64,000 nucleotides of DNA from Holophaga sp. (GCA_016715205.1 JADKBC010000048.1:186001-250000), one strand, 5' to 3'. Shown: positions 7,022-16,340, counted from the stretch's first letter. The notes: generated by a model from the letters alone, not told the origin. Numbers and translations: made by a program.

Positions 7022-9148
7022 TCAGACCTTCATGATGGCCCGATAGGCCGCCAGGAAATCCGAACTCTGGGGCAGGATTTCATCCTCCAGGCTGGGGTGG
7101 TAGGCGATCCAAGTATCCTTGGCACCCACCCGCCGCACCGGGGCATCGAGATCGAAGAAAAGCTCGTCCGCAATGCGCGCGGCGATCTCGGCACCGTAGC
7201 CCCAGGACTTGCCATCCTCGTGCGCCACGATGACACGATGGGTCTTCTTCACCGTGCGCTGGATGGCTTCCCAATCGTAGGGGCTGAGGGTGCGCAGATC
7301 GATGATCTCCACGGAAATGCCCTCGGCTTCGGCTTGGCGCGCCGCCTGCACGGCGCGATACACGGTGCTGCCATAGGTGATCAGGGAAAGGCTGGTGCCC
7401 TCGCGCACAGTGCGGGCCTTGCCGAAGGGAATCATGAATTCCGAACCTGGATCCACACCCTTGTTGTGGGTTTGTCGGTAGAGGTGCTTGGGCTCCAGGA
7501 ACAGCACTGGATCATCGCACCGAATGGCGGTGCGCAGCAGGCCCGCCGCATCCAGGGCATTGCTGGGATAGACCACGCGCAGGCCGGGAATGTGGGTGAA
7601 GATGCTCTCCCCACTCTGGCTGTGGTACATGGCGCCGCCCATCAGGTAGCCGCCGATGGGCACCCGCACCACCATGGGGGCCTTGTAGTCGTTGTTGGAA
7701 CGCCAGCGGAAGTTCGCCAGTTCATCGCGCAGCTGCTGCATGGCGGGCCAGATGTAATCGAAGAACTGGATCTCCACCACGGGCTTGAAGCCCCGCCCAG
7801 CCAACCCAAGGGCACGACCAATGATGGTGGCTTCGGCCAGGGGCGAGTTGTACACGCGGTGGCTGCCAAAGGCCTTCTGCAAGCCATGGGTGGCCTTGAA
7901 GACCCCGCCCTTCCCCTTAACTTCGCTGAGGATTTCTTCCCGGGTGGCATCCGCCACATCCTGACCAAACACAAGAATGCGGGGATCCCGCGTCATCTCC
8001 TGCTTCAGGGTGACGTTGATGAGATCGATCATGGTCTTCTGCGGGCCCGCAGGGTCCGGGGCCGTGCTCTCTGTATCGAAGGCGGCTGCAGTGGGGTCCA
8101 CCTCTTCGCTGTAGAGGTAGCGATAGTAGCTGCCGGAATCCGGCGGCGGGGCATCTTCGGCCTTTTCCCAGGCGAGATCGATCTCCATCTGGATCTCGGC
8201 CTTGAGCTGTTCCAGATCATTCTCGGTGAGATCGCCGAGTTCGATCAGGCGTTCACCGTACGTAACCACGGGATCGCGCTTTTGTTCTTCGGCCCGCTGG
8301 GCGGCGGTTTTATAGAGCGCCTCATCATCAGAAAGGGAATGACTGTACGGCCGAATGGTCTTGGCGCGCACCAGGGCGGGGCCTCTGCGGGCCCGGCAAT
8401 GTTCGGCAGCGCGCACCATTGCCTCGTATGAAGCGATGGGATCACAACCATCCACGTTATCGATGACCAAGAGGCCATGGGGCTCCCAGCCCTTGAGCAG
8501 GGCGGCCACATTGGCACCGGCATACTGCACTTCCGTGGGTGTGGAAATGGCGTAGCCATTGTCTTCCACCAGGAACAGCACCGGCAATTTGAGGTTTACG
8601 GCGTTGTTCAGGCCTTCCCAGAATTCCCCCTGGCTCACGGTGCCATCGCCGGTGGTGGCCAGGGCCACCTCGTCCGGCCGGGCATCGATCTCAGCGGTGA
8701 GGCCGCCCTGCTCCGCACGCCGTACGGCCTCCATGCAGCCCACGGCCTGGAGGAACTGGCTGCCCGTGGGGCTGGAACTGGACCAGATGCGGTGCTTGGA
8801 ACTGCTCCAATGGGTGGGCATCTGGCGGCCGCCCGTGGCCGGGTCCAACTTGGAGCCCACGCTGCCCAGGAACATGTCATAGGCGGATACGCCCAGGCCA
8901 TAGCACAGGGCCCGGTCCCGGTAGTAGAGAAAGAACCAGTCGTGGCCCGTTTTCAGGGCCATGGCCGCCGCGGCGCCAATGGCTTCGTGCCCCACGCCAT
9001 TGATCTGGAAATAGACCTTGTTCTGCCGCTTTCCTGCAATTTCCCGATCATCGATGCGCCGGGCCGCGTAGATGGTGCGGAACAGGGCCACGCGCTGATC
9101 ACGGGTAAGGGTGGTCTGGAGTTCGGCAGGGGTCACGGTTGGGGCCAC
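7022..9148 (-). CDS. 2-oxoacid dehydrogenase E1, fused alpha and beta subunits
   Basis: Thiamine-diphosphate dehydrogenase, the decarboxylating E1 of a 2-oxoacid dehydrogenase complex. The first half (to about residue 340) is an alpha subunit, with the TPP motif GDGTVSQGEFWEGLNNA...EDNGYAIS and an RAKTIRPYSHS loop. The second half (from about 370) is a beta subunit, with FGQDVAD, FNSP-like YNSPLAEATIIG and FLEPKHLYR segments. This alpha-beta fusion is known for branched-chain and acetoin/pyruvate-type E1 in several phyla. Substrate choice (branched-chain oxoacids versus pyruvate) is uncertain. No E2 or E3 gene is nearby, so the complex is encoded in pieces. GTG at 9148 is preceded by AGGAG with five bases spacing; another GTG two codons upstream is too close to the Shine-Dalgarno. 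Confidence 0.92.
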   Translation of the reverse strand: MAPTVTPAELQTTLTRDQRVALFRTIYAARRIDDREIAGKRQNKVYFQINGVGHEAIGAAAAMALKTGHDWFFLYYRDRALCYGLGVSAYDMFLGSVGSKLDPATGGRQMPTHWSSSKHRIWSSSSPTGSQFLQAVGCMEAVRRAEQGGLTAEIDARPDEVALATTGDGTVSQGEFWEGLNNAVNLKLPVLFLVEDNGYAISTPTEVQYAGANVAALLKGWEPHGLLVIDNVDGCDPIASYEAMVRAAEHCRARRGPALVRAKTIRPYSHSLSDDEALYKTAAQRAEEQKRDPVVTYGERLIELGDLTENDLEQLKAEIQMEIDLAWEKAEDAPPPDSGSYYRYLYSEEVDPTAAAFDTESTAPDPAGPQKTMIDLINVTLKQEMTRDPRILVFGQDVADATREEILSEVKGKGGVFKATHGLQKAFGSHRVYNSPLAEATIIGRALGLAGRGFKPVVEIQFFDYIWPAMQQLRDELANFRWRSNNDYKAPMVVRVPIGGYLMGGAMYHSQSGESIFTHIPGLRVVYPSNALDAAGLLRTAIRCDDPVLFLEPKHLYRQTHNKGVDPGSEFMIPFGKARTVREGTSLSLITYGSTVYRAVQAARQAEAEGISVEIIDLRTLSPYDWEAIQRTVKKTHRVIVAHEDGKSWGYGAEIAARIADELFFDLDAPVRRVGAKDTWIAYHPSLEDEILPQSSDFLAAYRAIMKV

Positions 9149-9170
9149 GGGCACTCCTGGATTGGCAAGG

Positions 9171-9189
9171 AAACGTAAATTCTACGTTT
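9171..9189. promoter_or_regulatory. Palindromic operator candidate upstream of E1
   Basis: AAACGTA and TACGTTT form a perfect 7-base inverted repeat separated by five bases. It sits about 23 bases upstream of the E1 start codon, where a dimeric repressor could block the promoter. The regulator is not encoded nearby. Confidence 0.5.
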
Positions 9190-9280
9190 AGTGTCAAGGA
9201 TGCCCGCAAAAGAGGGATTCATTCGGGGCATTCCAACCTTGGATTCCAGGAGCGGCGGAAGGTTCCAAGCAACAATAAAC

Positions 9281-9302
9281 AGGGGCCGGTCGCCCGGCCC
9301 CT
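9281..9302 (-). terminator. Rho-independent terminator of the outer-membrane barrel gene
   Basis: AGGGGCCGG and CCGGCCCCT form a perfect nine-base-pair stem with a four-base loop. Read on the minus strand it lies about 20 bases after the barrel gene stop and is followed by the T-rich TGTTTATTGTT. Confidence 0.7.
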
Positions 9303-9322
9303 GCGCTACGACTCCAACCCGT

Positions 9323-10491
9323 TCAGAAGCTGGCGCCAAGGCTCACCGTGCCGGAAAGGCCATCCCGGAAAGTGGCGCCGTTGACATCGGCCAAATCCCG
9401 ATTGAGGCGATCCTGCCGCACTTCGATCCGCGCAAAGGCTGGCCCGTGTTTCTTTTCCACACCGACCGTGTAAGACTGCGCCTTCAATCCCGCCCCCTGG
9501 AGACCCAGGTAGGTAGAACCAAGCCCCAGGCTTTCCTTAATGGAGGGATCGGCGGAGAGGCGAACGCCAAAATCATCCGCAAGGTATTCGGCCCGGGCAA
9601 ACAGGCTGACACCGCTGGCCACCTCCTGCTTGTAGATGAGCCCGTAGCCTTTCCATGTGGCATTGACCGGGGCAGTGGCGCCCAGGATCGCACTACCCAG
9701 GAATTTCTCCCGGCCCACGGACACTTCGCCCTGGAGGGTGCTCTTGCCCCAGACCCACTGCCCCATGGCGCATACCCGTTCCCGCTGACGGCCTTCAGCC
9801 CCCGTATTGGCGGAACTGCCCAGGCCAGCCTGTTCGGGGCCACGATATGCATGGATGGACAGATACTTGTCCGCAGTACCCCCATGGTTATAGGTCAACC
9901 CAAACCCCAAGGTTTTACCGTGGTTGTTGTCCTGGAGACGATCCTCGCCGTTGAAGACCCAGACATCGCTGCTCCAGGTGGGAGTAAAGGCGTGGTGCCA
10001 GTTCAGGCCTACCTGGCCAAAGGGATCCACGAAGCTGAATAGCAGACCTCGACTGGCAGTTACATTCTGGGAACCATCCAAAAAAACTCCATGCCAATGA
10101 AGGTCATCATCCGCCCCACACGCAGGGTGTCTTTCTCCCCGGTCCAGGCAACTAGGGCTTCCACCGCAGCGATGGTGCCGGTATCCCCGGTGCTGGTTTG
10201 GATGATTTTCCCAGCCTGCCCTGCCAGCAGCGTGAACTTGGCGGACCAACCTTTGGCGAAGGTAGCATCGGCGCCCAGCATAATGCCGTCCATGGTGAAC
10301 TGGCTCTGGCCAGCCTCGATGGGACGGAAAACCAGCGACCCATCCACGCTTTCGCGATTCTGAGTGACCGCAGAAGCCCAGATGGATCCGCGCCATTTGA
10401 GCATCGGCAGGGTGGACGTCGGCGCAGCCTCTTGGGCCAGCAACGAAGTGCCAAGGGCAACAGCCAGGGAAAAACGAATGGGCAAAGCCAT
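9323..10491 (-). pseudogene. Outer-membrane beta-barrel (porin-like) protein, frameshifted
   Basis: Two minus-strand frames together encode one outer-membrane barrel of about 389 residues. The first frame has a signal peptide (FSLAVALGTSLLAQ) and runs to GRMMTFIGMEFF. The second resumes with LDGSQNVTASRGLLFSFVD, continues through alternating beta-strand-like segments and ends in SLGASF with a terminal Phe, typical of barrels. The break is at a run of seven T on the coding strand (A at 10080-10086); eight T would restore one frame. It resembles porin-like proteins annotated as outer-membrane beta-barrel family in Geobacter and Acidobacteria. It may be a pseudogene, a phase-variable gene or a sequencing error. 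The ATG at 10491 has GAGG about seven bases upstream. Confidence 0.8.
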
Positions 10492-10528
10492 GGTGATCCT
10501 CATCTTGGGGTAGGGAAGTCTACAACAG

Positions 10529-10561
10529 CATTCCGGCGCGCAGGACATGCACGCCGGAATG
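10529..10561 (-). terminator. Hairpin between amtB and the barrel gene
   Basis: CATTCCGGCG and CGCCGGAATG pair perfectly over ten bases with a 13-base loop. It lies just after the amtB stop on the minus strand. The following tract (CTGTTGTAG) is only weakly T-rich, so termination may be partial. Confidence 0.5.
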
Positions 10562-10576
10562 GTGGGAAAAATTCAA

Positions 10577-11827
10577 TTAAAGGCCTTGGGGATAGGCTTC
10601 TTCGCCGTGCTGACCTTCATCCAGGCCCTTTTCTTCGTGGGATTCTTCCACGCGAACCGGAGTGATGCGGTCAATGATCCAGAGCATGGCGTAGGTGAAG
10701 ACAAAGGCCCACACGGACGACACCAGCACCGCCACCAACTGCTTGCCGAAGAAGGCCGAGCCACCGTGGAAGAGGCCATTGGCGCCGTTGGGGTTCCACA
10801 TGGTGGAGCCGAACATGCCCAGGAAGATCACGCCAATGAGGCCGCCCACCCCGTGCACGCCCCAGACATCCAGCGCATCATCCCAGCGCAGCTTGTTCTT
10901 GAGCGCCACTGCGTAGTAGCAGATCACACCAGCCAGGATGCCGATGAGGGCCGCCACGGCGGGGGAAACATAGCCGGCCGCAGGCGTAATGGTGGCCAGA
11001 CCCGCCACGGCACCGGTCAGCAGACCCACGAATTTGGGCTGCTTGGCGTTGAACCATTCCACGAAGAGCCAAGTGGCCGCGGCGAAAGAAGCCGCGATAT
11101 CCGTGTTGATGAAGGCAGACGCGGTGATGGAATCCACGCGGAATTCAGATCCGGCGTTGAAGCCATACCAGCCGAACCACAGCAGGCCGGTGCCCAGGGC
11201 GATGAGGGGAATGCTGTGAGGTTCGTTCTGAATGACCTTCCGTTTGCCCACGTAAAGAATCGAGGCCAGGGCGCCGAAACCAGCGGTATTGTGCACCACG
11301 ATGCCGCCAGCGAAATCAAGCACGCCCCACTTGGCCAGGATGCCATCGGGATGCCAGACCATGTGGCAGAAGGGGAAGTACACAAAGATCAACCAGGCCG
11401 TGAGGAACAGCATGTAGGCCTTGAAGGTCACGCGGTTCGCAAAGGCACCGGTGATCAGGGCGGGGGTGATGATGGCGAACATCATCTGGTAGGCCACATG
11501 CACGATCTGAGGAATGCCTGCCGTGGAGCCACCCAGGGTGAACATGCTGGTGAGGTTGATGTTATTCAAGAAAGCGTAGTGGCCGGGGTGCCCCACGATG
11601 CCATGCCAAGTGGGGCCGAAGCACATCGAATACCCGAACGCGAACCACAGCACCGTCGTCCACCCGAGACTGACGAAGCTCTGGATCATGATGGCCAGCA
11701 CGTTCTTGCGGCCCACCAGCCCGCCGTAGAAAAACGCCAGGCCGGGCGTCATAAGCATGACGAGGCTGCAGCACAGCAGCATGAAGGCGGTATTGCCGGT
11801 ATCGATCGGCATGGTTTGAGGGTTCAC
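10577..11827 (-). CDS. amtB: Ammonium transporter
   Basis: Inner-membrane channel for ammonium/ammonia of the Amt/Rh family, 416 residues with about eleven hydrophobic segments. Diagnostic stretches are TPGLAFFYGGLVGRKN near the N-terminus, DFAGGIVVHNTAG in the centre, and DDALDVWGVHGVGG with one of the pore His residues in the C-terminal half. The usual cytoplasmic tail is short and ends in acidic residues. No GlnK/PII gene, the normal regulatory partner, is adjacent. The GTG start has a perfect AGGAGG four bases upstream; an in-frame ATG five codons later would be too far from it. It is divergently oriented from the KdpD-like kinase gene. Confidence 0.95.
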   Translation of the reverse strand: MNPQTMPIDTGNTAFMLLCCSLVMLMTPGLAFFYGGLVGRKNVLAIMIQSFVSLGWTTVLWFAFGYSMCFGPTWHGIVGHPGHYAFLNNINLTSMFTLGGSTAGIPQIVHVAYQMMFAIITPALITGAFANRVTFKAYMLFLTAWLIFVYFPFCHMVWHPDGILAKWGVLDFAGGIVVHNTAGFGALASILYVGKRKVIQNEPHSIPLIALGTGLLWFGWYGFNAGSEFRVDSITASAFINTDIAASFAAATWLFVEWFNAKQPKFVGLLTGAVAGLATITPAAGYVSPAVAALIGILAGVICYYAVALKNKLRWDDALDVWGVHGVGGLIGVIFLGMFGSTMWNPNGANGLFHGGSAFFGKQLVAVLVSSVWAFVFTYAMLWIIDRITPVRVEESHEEKGLDEGQHGEEAYPQGL

Positions 11828-11964
11828 GGAACCTCCTGATGGAAAGGGTTAGGTGCAATCCAGAAGGGCCAGATTAGATGCGCTTGCACCCCGTCGCACC
11901 GAGATGAAGGCAATTTTTACGGTCTTTTTACATCGCGTACTATCTAGGAGATCGGCCTGCCACC

Positions 11965-13878
11965 ATGACTCAACCCGAACATTCCAATCCCCTTCTGCTG
12001 GCCCTGGGCAGTGACGCCCAGGCCGTGCGGCTCATTCATGCGGCCTTCTGGGCCGCCCGGGAGAAGCATCGCCCCTGGATTGCCCTGCATGTGCATGTGC
12101 CTAGCGAAGAGGCTGCCGACGAGCAGGATCAGGCTCGCCTCTGGCTGGAGGAGGCCCAAAGCCTTGGTGCGGCCACCCTTTGGATCCAGGCCCGCACCCG
12201 GGTGGCTGGCCTCCTGGAGGCGGTGAAACAGACTGGCGCCGGTGAAATCATGATGGGTTGGGGCCAAGATCGCTGGCCCTGGGGCCGCCTGGGACATTCC
12301 ACTGCCCAGGAATTACTGCGGCGGCAACCCGCCATTCGGATCACCAGCATTCCCCTTGGTCCTGAAATTCCCCGGCATTCCGTTTTCCCTCCCAAGACGG
12401 AGCGCCTGGGCGCGCTGTTCGGCAGCCTTGGCATTCTTGGGGCCTGTGCGGGTCTGGGCGCCATCCTGCCACCCGAATTGCCCCTCCCGGCCATCTTTCT
12501 TCTGTTTCTTCTGGCCACGGCCCTCATCGCCCAGCGATGGGGTTTGGGCGCAGGGGCTTTGGCGGTAGCCGCCAGTGGGCTCATCTTCGATCTCGCCTTC
12601 GACTCTGCGCAGGGCAGCCTGACCGTGGGGAACTGGCCCATGTTGGCGCTTTTCCTCGTGGTGCTTGGAGGTGGTCAATTCGCCGTGGCCCTCTCCGAAC
12701 GCTTGAACCAACAGACCCGAGCCTCCCGTCGGCGTGCCGCCCTGCAAGCCGCCCTCCTGCTGCTGGGCCGGAATCTGGCCAAGGGCACCACCCACCGGGA
12801 GGTCGCCGAAGCCCTGAACCATCTGGGCGAGCGTTTGCTCCATCGATCAATTCACCTTCTATTGCTGCAGAAGGATGGCCACTGGAAACCCCTGTTGCCC
12901 CCGGGACCCGAGCTGGAATTTGCCATCCCCACCTTTTTGCCCAACGCACAACGTGAAGCCCTGGAACCCCACCTGGATGGTACCCATGCCTATTTGCCCC
13001 TTGGGCACGGCGGTGCCCTTGAAGGCGTGCTCTGCATTACCGCCCATCACTACAACGATCTCGACGAGGAAGCCTGGGAATTGTTGCGTGGCTTTGCTGT
13101 CCAGGTGGCCCTAGCCTTGGAGCGTGTGCGGTGGCTGGACACGGCTCAGCGGGCCAAATTGGAAAATGAAACCGAGCGAATGCGCAGTGCCCTGTTGGGT
13201 GCCATTTCCCATGACCTGAGAACACCTCTGGCTGGAATCCAGGGGGCCGCCAGCACGCTGTTGCTCTCGGAATCCATCCCCGAATCCACCCGCAGGGATC
13301 TGCTGGCCATGATCCATGGGGAAAGCCAGCGGCTGACCCAGCTTGTGACCAACCTGTTGGATTTGACTCGCCTGGAAAGCGGAGCGATACGTGTCCAGAA
13401 GGAATGGCATTCCCTCCAGGAAGTGTTGGGTTCAGCCCTGCGCCGCACGGAATCACAAAAGACTCAGGTGGAGATCGATCTGCCGGAAAATTTGCCGCTG
13501 GTGGCAGCGGACGGGGCTTTGCTCGAGCAACTCCTCATCAACCTCCTGGAGAATGCCAGCCGCCACGCGCCGGGCTGCCCCGTTGCCCTTCGGGCCTGGA
13601 CCACGGCAAGCACCCTGGAAATCAAGGTTGCCGATCAGGGGCCAGGCATTCCTGATGCCTATCGCACGCGGGTTTTCGATAAATTTTTCCGGCTGCCGGG
13701 GCGAGGACAGGATGGTGGTGTGGGCCTGGGCTTGGCGATTTGCGATGCCATCGCCAAAGCCCACGGAGGAACGATTTGCGCCGAATCCAACCCGGGTGGT
13801 GGTGCCTGTTTCCATGTGAGCCTGCCCAGAGAGGATCCTCCCCCATTGCCGCCTGCTGCCGAGGAGATGGCCCCGTGA
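11965..13878 (+). CDS. KdpD-like sensor histidine kinase lacking the Walker-type KdpD domain
   Basis: Membrane histidine kinase of 637 residues. Residues 1-125 resemble a universal-stress-protein (Usp) domain, with QARTRVAGLLEAVKQTGAGEIMMG. Four hydrophobic segments around 150-245 match the DUF4118 region of KdpD. A GAF-like region follows (about 270-385), then a HisKA dimerisation domain with the phospho-acceptor His416 in SHDLRTPLAG, then an ATPase domain (NLLENASRHAP, DQGPGIP, GVGLGLAICDAI). Classical KdpD has about 900 residues and begins with a nucleotide-binding KdpD domain, which is missing here. It overlaps the response regulator gene by four bases (GTGA). No kdpFABC genes are near, so its output may differ from potassium uptake. 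Confidence 0.88.
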   Translation: MTQPEHSNPLLLALGSDAQAVRLIHAAFWAAREKHRPWIALHVHVPSEEAADEQDQARLWLEEAQSLGAATLWIQARTRVAGLLEAVKQTGAGEIMMGWGQDRWPWGRLGHSTAQELLRRQPAIRITSIPLGPEIPRHSVFPPKTERLGALFGSLGILGACAGLGAILPPELPLPAIFLLFLLATALIAQRWGLGAGALAVAASGLIFDLAFDSAQGSLTVGNWPMLALFLVVLGGGQFAVALSERLNQQTRASRRRAALQAALLLLGRNLAKGTTHREVAEALNHLGERLLHRSIHLLLLQKDGHWKPLLPPGPELEFAIPTFLPNAQREALEPHLDGTHAYLPLGHGGALEGVLCITAHHYNDLDEEAWELLRGFAVQVALALERVRWLDTAQRAKLENETERMRSALLGAISHDLRTPLAGIQGAASTLLLSESIPESTRRDLLAMIHGESQRLTQLVTNLLDLTRLESGAIRVQKEWHSLQEVLGSALRRTESQKTQVEIDLPENLPLVAADGALLEQLLINLLENASRHAPGCPVALRAWTTASTLEIKVADQGPGIPDAYRTRVFDKFFRLPGRGQDGGVGLGLAICDAIAKAHGGTICAESNPGGGACFHVSLPREDPPPLPPAAEEMAP

Positions 13879-14561
13879 GCCAACCCTTGATCCTCGTCGT
13901 CGAAGATGAGACGTCCCTTTTGCGCTTCCTGGTGCCTTCCATCAGCACCCAGGGATACCAGGTGCTCACCGCGGCCACGGCGGCCCAGGGCATTTCCATG
14001 GCACGTTCCCACAACCCGGAACTGGTGCTCTTGGATTTGGGTCTGCCCGATGCGGATGGTTTGACGGTGCTGAGCGAAATCCGTTCCTGGAGCCGCCGCC
14101 CCGTGATCATCATCAGCGCCCGTCACCAGGAGCGGGAAAAAGTGCGCGCCCTGGATCTGGGGGCTGATGATTACCTGACCAAACCCTTTGGTGCCGCCGA
14201 ACTGTTGGCCCGCATCCGGGTGGCCCTGCGTCACGTCGCCCAGAAGGCTACCCCGGAAGCCGTGTTCGACTGCAACGGTCTTCGGGTTGATCTCGAACGC
14301 CGAGAGGTAAGTGTCCACGGCGAGAACACCCGCCTGACACCCATCGAATACCGCCTATTGGAAGCCCTTGTCCGGCGCGCTGGCAGGGTCGCGACCCAAC
14401 AGCAACTCCTGAGTGAAGTGTGGGGCCCCGGCAGTGAAGCCCAGAACCACTACTTGCGCATTTACATGGCCCAGTTGCGCAAAAAACTTGAGGCCGATCC
14501 CAATCGCCCCGCCTTCTTTCTGACCGAACCGGGCGTGGGCTACCGGTTGAATAGTGAATAG
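13875..14561 (+). CDS. KdpE-like OmpR-family response regulator
   Basis: Response regulator of 228 residues. The receiver domain has VVEDET at the N-terminus, the phospho-acceptor Asp54 in LVLLDLGLPDADG, and the conserved Lys in DYLTKPFG. The C-terminal winged-helix DNA-binding domain has LTPIEYRLLEALVRRAGRV and the wing sequence NHYLRIYMAQLRKKLE, with a terminal FFLTEPGVGYRL as in KdpE. The GTG start overlaps the stop of the upstream kinase gene, so the two are probably a cognate pair. The only co-directional gene directly downstream is the DUF4239-type membrane protein, which is a candidate regulon member. Confidence 0.93.
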   Translation: MSQPLILVVEDETSLLRFLVPSISTQGYQVLTAATAAQGISMARSHNPELVLLDLGLPDADGLTVLSEIRSWSRRPVIIISARHQEREKVRALDLGADDYLTKPFGAAELLARIRVALRHVAQKATPEAVFDCNGLRVDLERREVSVHGENTRLTPIEYRLLEALVRRAGRVATQQQLLSEVWGPGSEAQNHYLRIYMAQLRKKLEADPNRPAFFLTEPGVGYRLNSE

Positions 14562-14582
14562 CTTGGACCCGGAGATTTCACC

Positions 14583-15344
14583 ATGTTCACCACGGCCATG
14601 TTTGCCCTTGGACTTTTCCTGCTGCTTCTCCTGTTGGTGGAAGTGGGACGGCGACTAGGTATTCGCCAGGTAAAGGCAGATCCAGAGCACCGCGGCATCG
14701 GCCCCATCGAAGGGGCTCTTTTCGCCCTGCTGGGCCTGCTCATCGCCTTCACTTTTTCCGGCGCGGAGAACCGGTTTCAGGCCCGCCGCCAGCTCATCGT
14801 CCAGGAAGCCAATGCCATTGGCACCGCCTATTTGCGGGTGGATTTGTTGCCCCCCCAGGAACAGCCCCGCATGCGAGAAAATTTTCGGCAATACCTGGAT
14901 TCGCGCCTGGCGGTGTACCAACGTTTACAGGAACCCACGGCCTCCCATGCGGCCCGCGCCCGCGCCGAAGCGCTTCAGGCGGAGATCTGGGGGCAGGCCG
15001 TGCGCTGCGCACAGACCGCCAGCACCACCCTGCCTGGGATGCTGCTGTTGCCAGCCTTGAATGACATGATCGATATCACCACCACGCGCGCCGTGGCTCT
15101 GCAAACCCATCCTCCAAAAATCGTGTACGGGATCCTGTTCGGGTTGACCCTATTGAGCGCCCTGATGGCAGGCCATGCCATGGCGGCCAGTCGCGCCCGC
15201 AGTTGGTTGCACATTCTTTGCTACGCCGGAATCATGGTGCTGGCCCTGGTGGTCATTGTGGATTTTGAATATCCCCGCATGGGCCTCATCCGCATCGATG
15301 CGGTGGATCAGGTGCTGGTGGATCTCCGCGCGGGAATGAAGTGA
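14583..15344 (+). CDS. DUF4239/bestrophin-like membrane protein
   Basis: Membrane protein of 253 residues. It has an N-terminal transmembrane helix, the RGIGPIEGALFALLGLLIAFTFSGA stretch in two parts with a hydrophobic core, a helical middle, and two transmembrane helices near the C-terminus. The order and the FTFSGAENRFQARRQLIVQEANAIGTAY segment match the DUF4239 (bestrophin-like) family, whose function is not established. It follows the KdpDE-like pair by 21 bases, with GGAG eight bases before the ATG, so it is probably in the same operon. If the pair senses ion or turgor stress, this could be its channel-like target; that is inference. Confidence 0.75.
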   Translation: MFTTAMFALGLFLLLLLLVEVGRRLGIRQVKADPEHRGIGPIEGALFALLGLLIAFTFSGAENRFQARRQLIVQEANAIGTAYLRVDLLPPQEQPRMRENFRQYLDSRLAVYQRLQEPTASHAARARAEALQAEIWGQAVRCAQTASTTLPGMLLLPALNDMIDITTTRAVALQTHPPKIVYGILFGLTLLSALMAGHAMAASRARSWLHILCYAGIMVLALVVIVDFEYPRMGLIRIDAVDQVLVDLRAGMK

Positions 15345-15389
15345 ATCCAGCCCGTGGTACCCTGGCAGGGTTCTGTTCCGAAAGGCACC

Positions 15390-16331
15390 ATGACTCCCCT
15401 TGAAATCCGCGCCATCCACGACCTTCCCTTTCCGGAACTGCTCTTCCGCGCCCAAGGCGTTCACCGGCAGCACTGGAACCCCGAAGAAATTCAGTTCTGT
15501 ACCCTGGATTCCATCAAGACCGGTGCCTGTCCGGAAGACTGCGCCTACTGCCCCCAGAGCGCGCGCTATGACACCGGCCTGAAGATCGAGCCTCTGAAGG
15601 ATGTTCAGGCCGTGCTGCGCGGCGCCGCCGAAGCCAAGGCCAATGGTTCCACCCGCTACTGCATGGGCGCGGCCTGGCGCGAAGTGCGCGATGACAAGAA
15701 TTTCGATGCCGTGCTCGAGATGGTGCACGGCGTGGCGGGTATGGGCATGGAGGTCTGCGTGACCCTGGGCATGCTCAATGTGGACCAGGCCAAGAAGCTG
15801 AAAAGTGCGGGCTGCAAGGTCTACAACCACAACATCGATAGCAGCAAGGATTTCTACGAAACCATCATCTCCACCCGCAAATTCGGCGAGCGCCTGGAAA
15901 CCATCGACGCCGTGCGCCAGGCTGGCCTGGAAGTCTGCTGCGGCGGCATCGTGGGCATGGGCGAAACCATCGACCACCGGATCCATTTTCTGCACGAATT
16001 GACCGAAATGGATCCCGTGCCCGAAAGCATTCCCATCAACCACTTGGTGCCCGTGGAAGGCACGCCCCTGGCTGATTTGCCGCCAGTGCCACCCCTCGAA
16101 TTCATCCGCATGATCGCCACGGCGCGCATCCTGTTTCCGAAAAGTCGGATTCGCCTCAGCGCCGGACGCACGGCCATGTCGGATGAGATGCAGGCCCTCG
16201 CCTTTTTCGCAGGCGCCAATTCCTTGTTCACCGGGGAGAAGCTGCTCACGACGCCCAACCCTGGCGAATCCCACGACCATCGTTTGATGACGGCACTGGG
16301 CATGCGGGTGGAAGGCGCCACCACGACCTAA
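15390..16331 (+). CDS. bioB: Biotin synthase
   Basis: Radical-SAM enzyme inserting sulfur into dethiobiotin to make biotin, cytoplasmic. It has about 313 residues. The CxxxCxxC cluster motif is Cys47-x3-Cys51-x2-Cys54 in GACPEDCAYCPQS. Other BioB signatures are YCMGAAWRE, YNHNIDSSKDFY, CCGGIVGMGET and ARILFPKSRIRLSAGR, the last contributing the Arg of the second cluster. The ATG at 15390 is preceded by GAAAGG. The frame is open 36 bases further upstream, but that extension lacks family similarity. No other bio genes are adjacent, so this is a stand-alone biotin gene here. Confidence 0.97.
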   Translation: MTPLEIRAIHDLPFPELLFRAQGVHRQHWNPEEIQFCTLDSIKTGACPEDCAYCPQSARYDTGLKIEPLKDVQAVLRGAAEAKANGSTRYCMGAAWREVRDDKNFDAVLEMVHGVAGMGMEVCVTLGMLNVDQAKKLKSAGCKVYNHNIDSSKDFYETIISTRKFGERLETIDAVRQAGLEVCCGGIVGMGETIDHRIHFLHELTEMDPVPESIPINHLVPVEGTPLADLPPVPPLEFIRMIATARILFPKSRIRLSAGRTAMSDEMQALAFFAGANSLFTGEKLLTTPNPGESHDHRLMTALGMRVEGATTT

Positions 16332-16340
16332 CCCATCGAT

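Noticed and set aside
10547..11839. Plus-strand frame of 430 codons
   Set aside because: It is antisense to the ammonium transporter and has no signal of real coding.
11828..11964. Sigma-54 promoter upstream of amtB
   Set aside because: TGG and TTGCA-like elements are present, but the GG-to-GC spacing is 11 or 12 rather than the required 10.
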